Below, one piece after another: positions 7,287-14,313 of a DNA stretch of 16,294 nucleotides. Below the pieces are notes generated by a model. The model ran no database searches. It had not been told where the DNA came from and worked only from the letters and a program-made list of their open reading frames with translations. How positions within the stretch are numbered: the first letter of the stretch is position 1; each line of letters begins with the position of its first letter. A program made the translations under genes and the position numbers. The stretch spans positions 1 to 16,294 of the forward strand of contig JAGVIF010000348.1 in the NCBI GenBank assembly GCA_020056205.1, read 5' to 3'. The DNA is from Lentisphaeria bacterium. Lineage in GTDB: Bacteria > Verrucomicrobiota > Lentisphaeria > Victivallales > GWF2-50-93.

Positions 7287-7976
7287 TCATTCGGGCCGCT
7301 TGGCTAACAATAGCATATACTGCGCGCCAAAGGGGATTTGAGAAAAAAGTTTTTCCATTATCCTGAAAATCTTAAAATCCCATGGAAACATGAGGACGTA
7401 TTTCCTCGAATTGACAGACAAGCCGCACCCGCAAGCGAGCTTAATAAACTCTTGCCGACTTATAAGTTTTGCGTCCGCGTCAAACGGACACCTTTTCACA
7501 ATATAGCGAGTCAACGGGTTATACGGATTGTGTTCGATAATTACAATCGCTCCGCCCGATTGCAGTAATCCCATTAATTTCTTAAGAGTGGAACTGCGCT
7601 CGTTTTTTTTAACATGATGGAACACATTTGCGCCAAGAATGATGTCATATTTCTGATCAGCAGAAATATCATTTATAAAGAAAAGGTTCTGGATATTTTC
7701 ATTTCTTTTTTGAGCTATAAGTAAAGATTTATCTGACACGTCGTAACCATATATTTTGGAACCCGTGAATTTTTTTGCCAATAGTACGCTCAGATTTCCA
7801 ATTCCACACCCGAAATCCAAAATACTGTATTGAGATTTGACGGAAAACAAAGCTTCAATACAGTTTATTTTAAAATTATCAAAGAAATCGCGGTCATTGC
7901 CTGGAACAAACCCAATACTCTTTGCTAAGACTTCATTATAATCATCAGAATAATTATCAAAATTGATTTCACTCAT
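7287..7976 (-). CDS. Class I SAM-dependent methyltransferase
   Basis: 229 aa. Motif I is SILDFGCGIGNLS (51-63), followed by KIYGYDVS with the ribose-binding acidic residue and IILGANVFHHV, a common post-motif segment of small-molecule and lipid methyltransferases. There is no zinc ribbon or membrane segment at the N-terminus; a mildly hydrophobic C-terminus (FGAQYMLLLAKRP) ends the protein. It resembles UbiE/COQ5-like or polysaccharide-cluster methyltransferases in general form. It sits between the SDR gene (19 bases upstream) and the zinc-ribbon methyltransferase. No strong ribosome binding site is seen, so translation may depend on coupling with its neighbour. Substrate not determinable. 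Confidence 0.88.
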   Translation of the reverse strand: MSEINFDNYSDDYNEVLAKSIGFVPGNDRDFFDNFKINCIEALFSVKSQYSILDFGCGIGNLSVLLAKKFTGSKIYGYDVSDKSLLIAQKRNENIQNLFFINDISADQKYDIILGANVFHHVKKNERSSTLKKLMGLLQSGGAIVIIEHNPYNPLTRYIVKRCPFDADAKLISRQEFIKLACGCGLSVNSRKYVLMFPWDFKIFRIMEKLFSQIPFGAQYMLLLAKRPE

Positions 7977-7994
7977 TGTGTTTAATCGTTATGT

Positions 7995-8948
7995 TTAAAC
8001 AGAAACATGGCATAGTTTTTTATTTTGGCTGTTTTTTACAAATAACCATGTATTCATTATTCCGGCCTCTAATTCTTGATATTTAAATCCGGGGAAATGA
8101 GAAGTTATTTTTGAATGATCCAAAATAACTGAAGGGTTGTCAAATTTTCTGGCAGGCTGAATGGTATGTTTAAAAGGCTTGTCAATAACGGATTTAAAAA
8201 TATCAAGAAGCTGCAAAATAGAGACTCCGTGGCCGGAACTGATATTATAGACATCCGAACCACTAATATCATTAAGGGAATGTGTCATTAGTAATGCAAC
8301 ATCTTTCACATACACATAATCACGCAAGGCGTCATTGTCGCCATAGACAAAAATTTCATCATCTCTCAATATGTTTCCCATCCAGACAGCAATAACTCCC
8401 TGAGGCGTTTTCATTGATTGCCGGGGACCGTACGCATTTCCAATTCTATATATATCAAAAGCAATATTGTTTCGTTGGTGAAAATAATTCAGAAAATATT
8501 CTGTCGCTAATTTACATATACCATATGGACTGAACGGATTAGGGAGTGATTCTTCATTAATAAGACCTCTTTTGCGGCCATAAACTGTGCCGCCTGATGA
8601 ACAATATACAATTTTTTTAATCCCTTGTTCGGCAGCCAATTCAAACAATAGAACTGAATGTCTCAAGTTTTCATCAATTTCAATATAAGGATCATTCCAG
8701 CTTGTAGCAGGCGTCGTTGCGGAAATGAAATGATAAACAATATCCTGATTTTTCAAAGCATTTTGAAGATTTTCCCTGTTGCCAAATTCTCCGGGGAAAA
8801 AATGAACTTTGCCGCGCAGATGTTCCAGATTATTTGACCGATCATATTGGAAGCGATCAAAAATTGTTACTCCATGTCCATCTGAATATGCTTGATCTGC
8901 GAAATGGGAGCCAATAAAACCATCTCCGCCTAATACTAATATATTCAT
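7995..8948 (-). CDS. NAD-dependent epimerase/dehydratase (extended SDR)
   Basis: 317 aa. The N-terminal dinucleotide site is GGDGFIGSHFAD (7-18, the GxxGxxG pattern). The catalytic set is present: CSSGGTVYG (116-124) and YGICK, giving the YxxxK pair Y142/K146. The length and the RIGNAYGPRQ segment match GalE-like UDP-hexose 4-epimerases and related NDP-sugar dehydratases. The reaction would be oxidation at C4 of an NDP-sugar followed by re-reduction (epimerase) or dehydration; sequence alone does not separate these. It starts 4 bases after the stop of the GtrB-like gene, with GAGG just before the ATG, so the two are translated together. It could supply the sugar nucleotide used by that GT2 enzyme. 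Confidence 0.9.
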   Translation of the reverse strand: MNILVLGGDGFIGSHFADQAYSDGHGVTIFDRFQYDRSNNLEHLRGKVHFFPGEFGNRENLQNALKNQDIVYHFISATTPATSWNDPYIEIDENLRHSVLLFELAAEQGIKKIVYCSSGGTVYGRKRGLINEESLPNPFSPYGICKLATEYFLNYFHQRNNIAFDIYRIGNAYGPRQSMKTPQGVIAVWMGNILRDDEIFVYGDNDALRDYVYVKDVALLMTHSLNDISGSDVYNISSGHGVSILQLLDIFKSVIDKPFKHTIQPARKFDNPSVILDHSKITSHFPGFKYQELEAGIMNTWLFVKNSQNKKLCHVSV

Positions 8949-8952
8949 TTCC

Positions 8953-9858
8953 TCACTCAGGCTCTGTTGTTTCAGCTATAAAAGCAATCGGCCATCTTCT
9001 GGCATTGTCATTAACATGTGAAAGATATTCACCAATAATCCCAAGACAAATCAGTTGAGTCCCTCCCAAAAGTGTTACAATAAGAACAATTGACAAGTAC
9101 CCTGGAACGTCAAACGGACGAAATAACCAGTAAGCTATAATACAAGCAGAATAAATGCCTGTTATTGTCGTGATAAAAAGTCCAAGGAAAATTGACAGTC
9201 GCAGTGGAATGTAGGAAAATGTCATCATACCGGTAATGGCAAGTTTAATATATTTTCTAAAAGAATAGCCGGATTTCCCTTCAAAGCGTTTTGAACGTTC
9301 ATATTCCACCCCTAATTGCCTGAAACCTGCCCAGGCTCTAGTCCCGCGAAGAAAAAGATTCGCCAGTTGTAGCTGCAACAACGCTTCAACAACACACTTT
9401 CTCATGGCGCAAAAATCTCCGGCGTCAAGCGGTATTTCAATAGACGACAAGGTATTGAGAATTCGATAAAATCCACTATATAAAATTATTTGAAATAGAT
9501 TTTCTTTGCGCTTCTTTCTTATTCCATAAACAACATCCACATCGCCATATAATTTTTCAAAAAAAGTAGGCAGTATCTCCGGAGGATCCTGAAGATCGTC
9601 GTCAATAATTGCGATATAACTCCCCCTGCATTTTTGTAATCCTATATGCAAAGCGGCCTGATGGCCAAAATTTCTGGACAAGCGAAAACCTCTAATAAAA
9701 GAGTGTTGGGAAGATAATCGTTTTATTTCCTCAAATGAACCGTCATTACTGCCGTCATCTACAAGTATTAATTCAAAGTTTATCCCGGCAGCCGACATTA
9801 TTCTTGATACTCTTTCCACAAGGACCGCAAGCGTTGGCGCCGATTTATATACCGGCAC
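8953..9858 (-). CDS. GtrB/DPM1-like polyprenyl-phosphate glycosyltransferase (GT2, membrane-bound)
   Basis: 301 aa from GTG 9858. The GT-A core has LILVDDGSNDGS (30-41), GFRLSRNFGHQAAL, and the donor/metal motif AIIDDDLQDPPE (83-94). Two C-terminal membrane segments lie at about 219-244 and 253-277, as in GtrB and ArnC, which make polyprenyl-phosphate-sugars at the cytosolic face. The listed start gives MPVYKSAPTL, which lacks the first beta strand of the fold; in-frame codons before the GTG encode KLHSIL, giving HSILVPVYKSAPTL, a good match to that strand. No ATG, GTG or TTG exists between the upstream stop (TAG, 9912-9910) and 9858, so ATT at 9903 or 9900 is the likely start, with GAAAGG at 9919-9914. 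The true protein is then about 315 residues. The product would feed a GT-C enzyme such as the one at 4799-6379. Confidence 0.9.
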   Translation of the reverse strand: MPVYKSAPTLAVLVERVSRIMSAAGINFELILVDDGSNDGSFEEIKRLSSQHSFIRGFRLSRNFGHQAALHIGLQKCRGSYIAIIDDDLQDPPEILPTFFEKLYGDVDVVYGIRKKRKENLFQIILYSGFYRILNTLSSIEIPLDAGDFCAMRKCVVEALLQLQLANLFLRGTRAWAGFRQLGVEYERSKRFEGKSGYSFRKYIKLAITGMMTFSYIPLRLSIFLGLFITTITGIYSACIIAYWLFRPFDVPGYLSIVLIVTLLGGTQLICLGIIGEYLSHVNDNARRWPIAFIAETTEPE

Positions 9859-9904
9859 AAGAATACTGTGAAGCTTCTCTTTGTTATTTGGTTTCGTAAT
9901 AATT

Positions 9905-11365
9905 TTAGTCTAACCTTTCAATTGTTGGCACTTTGTGTCTTTTAAAACCAAGCACCCCCATTACAACAAGGGCGCCTCTTGCTTTCTCTTTAAGATGTGA
10001 AAAGCTTTTTACCCTGAAGACATGATCCATAATCTTTACCGGACGCAAATAAAATTTTCGATAACAGGTTTTTAATAATTCGCTTAACTCGTCCCGCGTT
10101 AAGTACTCATCCCATACCGGGGCATAAGAATTCGGCTGCGGATTAAGCACATAACGCTTCCAAAAGTCCGGATCTATAATATTTTTTTTAACCCCTTCGG
10201 CATATATTTCAGTTCCTGCAAATGGAACGAGTATGTTAAATTGCACATAATCCGTACCGCATTTAATAGTAAAATTGAGAAGATCCAGAATATCTTTTCT
10301 GCTCTTGTGACAAGGTAGCCCTATTATCCAGTTTGTACTTGTTTCAATCCCGTGCTTTTTACATAATGCAAGAGTGTCAACCAACTGCTTTATAGTTATG
10401 TTTTTTTTAATAGATTTCAAATCCTCATCGTTTGCGGCTTCAATCCCGAACATCATCTGATTACAACCGGCTTTTTTAGCGATTAAAATCATTTCTTCTG
10501 TAACCTGATCCGCTCTGCCCCGAAAAGACCATGCGATGTTCGGAAATACTTTCAGCATTGCCGCGCTTAATTCAATTACTCTCTTTGGGGTTATATTGAA
10601 CATATCGTCAAAGAAGACAAATTCCCTGATCCCTCGAACGTAAAAATAGTTGATTTCCGAAAGAATCCTTTCTGTGCTATATGCCCTGTACGTTCTATAG
10701 GGGTGATCGCAAAATCTACACTGATATGGACATCCTCTGGATGTTGCTATCGTCCCCGCCGTCTTGCCTGAACCAATAGCGCTTTTATATTTTTCTGTGG
10801 GGAGCATTTCAAAAGCGGGAGGAGGAAACTCATTTATTTCCTTCATGTAGCCTTCTTCGCCAACAGAAATAATTTCACCATTTTTTTTGAAACTTATTCC
10901 TTCCACTTCATGTAAAGGTTTATTTAACTCAAGCGCCTCAAGAAGATTCGCAAAAATTACTTCACCTTCTCCTCTGACTGCGAAATCTATTTCAGAATGC
11001 GACAACGTTTCACCTAAAAACATTCTCAGGTGTTGTGTTCCGCCAACACAAAAATAAATGGTTTTAGATATTTTTTTAGTGATTTGAGCAAGGAGCAGCG
11101 TATCATAAAATGTTTGTGTAAATACAGTCGTCCCAACGATGTCTGGCTTCAACTGAGTTATTTGTTGTCCCAACTCCTCATAACCCAAACCATCAGCTAT
11201 AGCGTCAATAATTTTAACATCGTGTTTAGTATGTTTCGTGAGAAAACCCGCGATGTAACTTAGCCCGATTGGAGGGAACGCGCCAATATCTTCAGCTTTT
11301 CTGTCCCATCCGGATGTGACCAGCGCCGCATGTTTAGAGGGAGCATTAATTAACACTACTTTCAT
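9905..11365 (-). CDS. B12-binding domain radical SAM protein
   Basis: 486 aa. Residues 1 to about 150 form the cobalamin-binding domain (KVVLINAPS at the start, AFPPIGLSYIAGFL at 29-42, RGEGEV near 131). The radical SAM cluster motif is GCPYQCRFC (C212, C216, C219), followed by FVFFDDMFN, typical of class B methylating enzymes such as the hopanoid and bacteriochlorophyll methyltransferases. The C-terminal part is basic with a modest hydrophobic patch. It is only distantly similar in detail to the radical SAM protein at 120-1613, so the two probably have different substrates. It precedes the GtrB-like gene almost without gap and follows a GT4 gene after a 57-base A+T-rich spacer. Methylation of a sugar or lipid carrier is the natural guess, not shown. 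Confidence 0.92.
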   Translation of the reverse strand: MKVVLINAPSKHAALVTSGWDRKAEDIGAFPPIGLSYIAGFLTKHTKHDVKIIDAIADGLGYEELGQQITQLKPDIVGTTVFTQTFYDTLLLAQITKKISKTIYFCVGGTQHLRMFLGETLSHSEIDFAVRGEGEVIFANLLEALELNKPLHEVEGISFKKNGEIISVGEEGYMKEINEFPPPAFEMLPTEKYKSAIGSGKTAGTIATSRGCPYQCRFCDHPYRTYRAYSTERILSEINYFYVRGIREFVFFDDMFNITPKRVIELSAAMLKVFPNIAWSFRGRADQVTEEMILIAKKAGCNQMMFGIEAANDEDLKSIKKNITIKQLVDTLALCKKHGIETSTNWIIGLPCHKSRKDILDLLNFTIKCGTDYVQFNILVPFAGTEIYAEGVKKNIIDPDFWKRYVLNPQPNSYAPVWDEYLTRDELSELLKTCYRKFYLRPVKIMDHVFRVKSFSHLKEKARGALVVMGVLGFKRHKVPTIERLD

Positions 11366-11422
11366 ATCTGACTCTATATACTCTATATTTTATTAAAAAT
11401 TTTCGCCTAATATAATCAAATT

Positions 11423-12649
11423 TCAGTTGCCGTCAAGTTTTATAAAGGAATTAGGATTTTTGTATTTGTTAATTAGAGCGGCATAAGTTCTGTCAATGGT
11501 TTCAGTTCCCGCTATTTTCAGTATCTTTTCGGATTCGAGTTGTCTCTTTCCTGCCGGCAGTTCGGAGGCGAGGATTATTTTTTCCGCGAAATGTTCCGGA
11601 ACAAGTTCCGATACATATCCGTTTTCGCCGTCTTTTATCCAGACATCTGTGATCCCTTCGATCCTGTTTGCGACTACAGGCAGGCCGCATGCAATACTTT
11701 CAAGCAAGGGGGTGCCCAAACCCTCGCTCTTAGCGGGGAATCCGTATATGTCGGACATCTGGTAGTATTCCTGTATGTTTTCTATGAAACCCTTCATCAG
11801 TTGTACCCTTTCATCAAGCCCATGTCCGGAGACAATTCTGTCAAGATCGTTGAAGACATTGCTGTCCCTGTTTGCCAACGGGCCGGAATCCACGATTGGG
11901 CCTGCAAGGAGCAATTTATATTTTGCGGGAAGATATTTCAGGACTTCGATTAGGAATTTATGGTTTTTTCTGGGTATGAACTTTGCGATATAGCTGATCA
12001 CTATGTCTCTTTCTCCGAACTTGGTCAGATTTTTCCTCAGGGCGAACTTTTCTGTTTCGTCAACCGTTCTGAAGCGGGATTCGTCAACCGGATTCGGTCT
12101 GCACCAGAGATTTTTTTCTGGTATTCCGTTTTTCAGGCATGTGGTTTTAAGTCTTTCCGAAATGCATACGAAATGATATTTATCGGGGAGCGCATTGGAA
12201 GCCTCGATCCTGTTGACGATTGGAATGTACTGCAGAGGCGTATCCATCTCGTTGCAAAGCTCAATTAGCGATGGGATATTGTTTCTCCTCGCAAAGTCAA
12301 GGACGGAGGCGGTCACGTGGTTCTTGCCGAATATGTGTATTAGGTCGGGTTTTGTGATTCTCTTCAGGTAGCTTGACGCGGCTGCATGTTCCGCGTGGAA
12401 GTTCAGAGGTATCTGCAGTCCCCGCAGAAAATTGCCGGCAAGTTCAGAGAAAGGCTTGCAGGATATGCGCCTGACCTTGAATCCGTCATACTCGTAGTCG
12501 GCGCATGTGTTTTCGGTTTCAGAACCGGTGATGACATTGACTTTCATCTCCGGATTGCCTGCCGTAAGCCTCTTGTATAGGTTGTGCGCCCTGAATCCGG
12601 AACCTGAATACTCAGGCAGGTATTTACTTGATACCAGAAGAACGTTCAT
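11423..12649 (-). CDS. Glycosyltransferase family 4 (GT-B fold)
   Basis: 408 aa. The N-terminal Rossmann domain opens MNVLLVSSKYLPEYSGSG with the glycine-rich acceptor loop. The C-terminal domain has YIAKFIPRKNH (220-230, the K/R donor-phosphate site), LLLAGP (246-251) and the EX7E motif in EGLGTPLLE (E309, E317), which binds the nucleotide sugar. This is a retaining cytosolic glycosyltransferase that would add one residue to the growing lipid-linked oligosaccharide. Its G+C content is clearly higher than that of the radical SAM, GT2 and SDR genes that follow it, suggesting separate acquisition. No clear ribosome binding site precedes the ATG at 12649. Several antisense open frames cover this gene and are best explained by its composition. 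Donor sugar not predictable. Confidence 0.93.
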   Translation of the reverse strand: MNVLLVSSKYLPEYSGSGFRAHNLYKRLTAGNPEMKVNVITGSETENTCADYEYDGFKVRRISCKPFSELAGNFLRGLQIPLNFHAEHAAASSYLKRITKPDLIHIFGKNHVTASVLDFARRNNIPSLIELCNEMDTPLQYIPIVNRIEASNALPDKYHFVCISERLKTTCLKNGIPEKNLWCRPNPVDESRFRTVDETEKFALRKNLTKFGERDIVISYIAKFIPRKNHKFLIEVLKYLPAKYKLLLAGPIVDSGPLANRDSNVFNDLDRIVSGHGLDERVQLMKGFIENIQEYYQMSDIYGFPAKSEGLGTPLLESIACGLPVVANRIEGITDVWIKDGENGYVSELVPEHFAEKIILASELPAGKRQLESEKILKIAGTETIDRTYAALINKYKNPNSFIKLDGN

Positions 12650-12684
12650 ATTGTCGTTTGAACTAGTATTGTGTTAATCTGTTC

Positions 12685-12715
12685 ATAACCACGAAGAGCA
12701 CGAAGAACCCGAAGG
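12685..12715 (+). repeat. CACGAAG-type repeat, copy 1
   Basis: Starts ATAACCACGAAG and contains three 9-base units of the form CACGAAGNN (the third begins CCCGAAG). It pairs with copy 2 at 12748-12778 as a 31-base inverted repeat with 24 matches by my count, including a perfect 11-base outer stem. Confidence 0.85.
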
Positions 12716-12747
12716 TTGTTTAATCATTTTTTCCCTTCCGAATTTCC

Positions 12748-12778
12748 CCTTCGTGAGCTTAGTGTCTTTCGTGGTTAT
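12748..12778 (-). repeat. CACGAAG-type repeat, copy 2 (inverted)
   Basis: On the minus strand it reads ATAACCACGAAAGACACTAA and on to ...CACGAAGG, again three 9-base units but more diverged. It lies 12 bases beyond the stop of the GxxExxY gene and faces copy 1 across a 32-base loop, so the transcript could form a long hairpin. There is no T-run that would make it a classic intrinsic terminator. Confidence 0.85.
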
Positions 12779-12790
12779 AATATCTTTGGC

Positions 12791-13162
12791 TTACAAAACA
12801 AATCTTTTCAATCCATCTTTCAATTTCAATGAATTGAAATTGATCAGCAGTCCTGTTTTAATCAGTGAAAGTTTCATGTATGTCAAAATCTGCGCCTGAT
12901 GAATGGGAATTAATTCAGCTACGCTTTTCAACTCGATGATAAGCTCTCCCTCGACAAGCAAGTCTATGCGATATCCACAGTCAATGGATGTGTCTTTATA
13001 ATAGACCGGCAAAAGATGCTGGAGTTTAAACCCTATATTGTTGATGGCTAATTCATGGGCAAGACACTGCTCGTACGTAGATTCCAATAGTCCTGGGCCA
13101 AGAAGTCGATGAACTTCTATTGCACATCCGATCACTTTCTTTGACAAATCATCAAAATACAT
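12791..13162 (-). CDS. GxxExxY protein (PD-(D/E)XK-like fold)
   Basis: 123 aa, the usual length of this family. The name-giving motif is G24-x-x-E27-x-x-Y30 in GPGLLESTYE. Nuclease-like residues follow: D67 in YRIDLLV and the ELK triad E77-L78-K79 in IIELKSV, then QAQILTYMKL, the pattern of a PD-(D/E)XK fold. The family is widespread and has no established function that I can name; nuclease activity is an inference from the fold. AGGAG precedes the ATG by 5 bases, the best such site in the window. The gene interrupts a run of glycosyltransferases and is framed by CACGAAG repeats on both sides, a context that suggests a small inserted unit unrelated to the glycan pathway. Confidence 0.92.
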   Translation of the reverse strand: MYFDDLSKKVIGCAIEVHRLLGPGLLESTYEQCLAHELAINNIGFKLQHLLPVYYKDTSIDCGYRIDLLVEGELIIELKSVAELIPIHQAQILTYMKLSLIKTGLLINFNSLKLKDGLKRFVL

Positions 13163-13180
13163 AGACTCTCCTGTATTTCA

Positions 13181-13199
13181 CTTCGTGCGCTTCGTGGTT
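13181..13199 (-). repeat. CACGAAG-type repeat, copy 3
   Basis: On the minus strand it reads AACCACGAAGCGCACGAAG, matching 18 of 19 bases with copy 1 and giving two 9-base units. It lies 18 bases upstream of the GxxExxY start codon, in inverted orientation to copy 1, so the gene is bracketed by inverted copies about 515 bases apart from end to end. Confidence 0.85.
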
Positions 13200-13207
13200 G
13201 GAGAATG

Positions 13208-14293
13208 TTATAAATGAGTTTTCATAATCCCGATCAGTCTGTCTGCGAAATTCGCAAGACCTTCGGGTGAAACGGCGTCTTTATAGACCTTTTGGGCTTC
13301 GAGCGCGAGATGGATTCTCCTGTCAGGATTATTAACAAGCATTGTGATTTTGTCGGACATGTCGGACAAATCCCATTTATGGCTGATGAAAGTTTTGTTT
13401 TCCTGAAAAAGATCAGGCCATGTTTCCAAGTGGCTCATATCGGGTTTGAGGAGAGTGGCGCCGCAAATGATGATTTCATAATCGCGGAGAGTTATTTCGC
13501 CGACCCCGAAAGGACCGACGCCGATCTGCGAATTTCGCAATTCGTGAAAATATTTCGACAAACTGATTTTGGAAGCGGGAACATTCATTTCCCCGATGAT
13601 TTTGATGACAGCTTTTCTGTGCGCGACAACCGAAGGGCGGGAATGTGAAAGACCAAGCCTGCAGCTGATTTTAATTCTCCGGTCAATATTTGGGGGGGTA
13701 AATTGGATTGACATTTTTTCTCTGATGATTGACGATAGGAAAGGTCTTAATTTCCGCTTTATTTTTGATGCGATGTTGAATCGGGACTCCGTATAATTTT
13801 CGAAGCATGTATTCCATGAGATTCTTAGCTTATTGAGATCATCTTTTTGAGGGAGAGGGTAAGATTCCTCTTTTTCGCCGGTTTTATAAAGGTCATCAAA
13901 ATAATCCGTGAAAATCCTGCCGGTGCGGAAAGGTTTCAGATATTGTTTTTTATCGGCATAAACCTGACTTTTCAAGAATAGATTGACATACGGCATGACC
14001 TCGAACTGGGTGCACCAGGCGCTGTCGGTTGTGTCAAACCATAAAATTTTTGTTTTCTTCTTCGCCATTGCTTCGAGAAAACAGAAAATTTTATCTTTGT
14101 TTTTCGCCCAGAAAGGGCGAAAGACGTTGGAGTTTATGAAAAGGGTATCGCAATTCAAGGCTTTGTCCGGGATATTCCACAGGAATTCAGTATAAAACCC
14201 CCTGTCCTCAAAATAACGACCGGAGGCGAGGAGGGGGGCATTGAATGCCCGTGAGTTTGGGCACGAATTGTTTGTGAGCACAGATATTTTCAT
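13208..14293 (-). CDS. CgeB-like glycosyltransferase (GT-B, probable)
   Basis: 361 aa. The C-terminal third carries the pattern of the CgeB/spore-maturation type glycosyltransferases: SQIGVGPFGVGEITLRDYE (about 255-273), then IIICGATLLKP, where the acidic residue (E273) and the glycine-rich loop hold the donor, then TWPDLF and a tail of helices. The N-terminal half reads as a Rossmann domain with MKISVLTNN and ILWFDTTDS (83-91). The enzyme would be cytosolic. It starts 20 bases after the amidotransferase gene, and its start ATG lacks a clear ribosome binding site. G+C content is intermediate to high. The call rests on the C-terminal pattern; the N-terminal half is divergent, so the exact family is less sure than the general class. 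It could transfer the amidated sugar made by the upstream pair. Confidence 0.75.
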   Translation of the reverse strand: MKISVLTNNSCPNSRAFNAPLLASGRYFEDRGFYTEFLWNIPDKALNCDTLFINSNVFRPFWAKNKDKIFCFLEAMAKKKTKILWFDTTDSAWCTQFEVMPYVNLFLKSQVYADKKQYLKPFRTGRIFTDYFDDLYKTGEKEESYPLPQKDDLNKLRISWNTCFENYTESRFNIASKIKRKLRPFLSSIIREKMSIQFTPPNIDRRIKISCRLGLSHSRPSVVAHRKAVIKIIGEMNVPASKISLSKYFHELRNSQIGVGPFGVGEITLRDYEIIICGATLLKPDMSHLETWPDLFQENKTFISHKWDLSDMSDKITMLVNNPDRRIHLALEAQKVYKDAVSPEGLANFADRLIGIMKTHL

Positions 14294-14313
14294 TTAGGCG
14301 GAGAAGTGAAAAA

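Noticed and set aside
11366..11422. Promoter in the 57-base A+T-rich gap before the radical SAM gene
   Set aside because: A TTGATT with an A+T-rich follow-up exists, but the -10 match is poor (about half the consensus bases) and such matches are expected by chance here.
11496..12580. Several plus-strand open frames (64-137 codons) over the GT4 gene
   Set aside because: They are antisense to a gene with full GT4 motifs, have no recognisable domains, and are expected from its higher G+C content.
12685..13199. CACGAAG repeats as a CRISPR array
   Set aside because: Units are 9 bases long without spacers, copies are in both orientations and a gene lies between them; no Cas genes are present.
13292..14195. 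Plus-strand open frames over the CgeB-like gene
   Set aside because: No motifs and no ribosome binding support; shadows of the coding strand.
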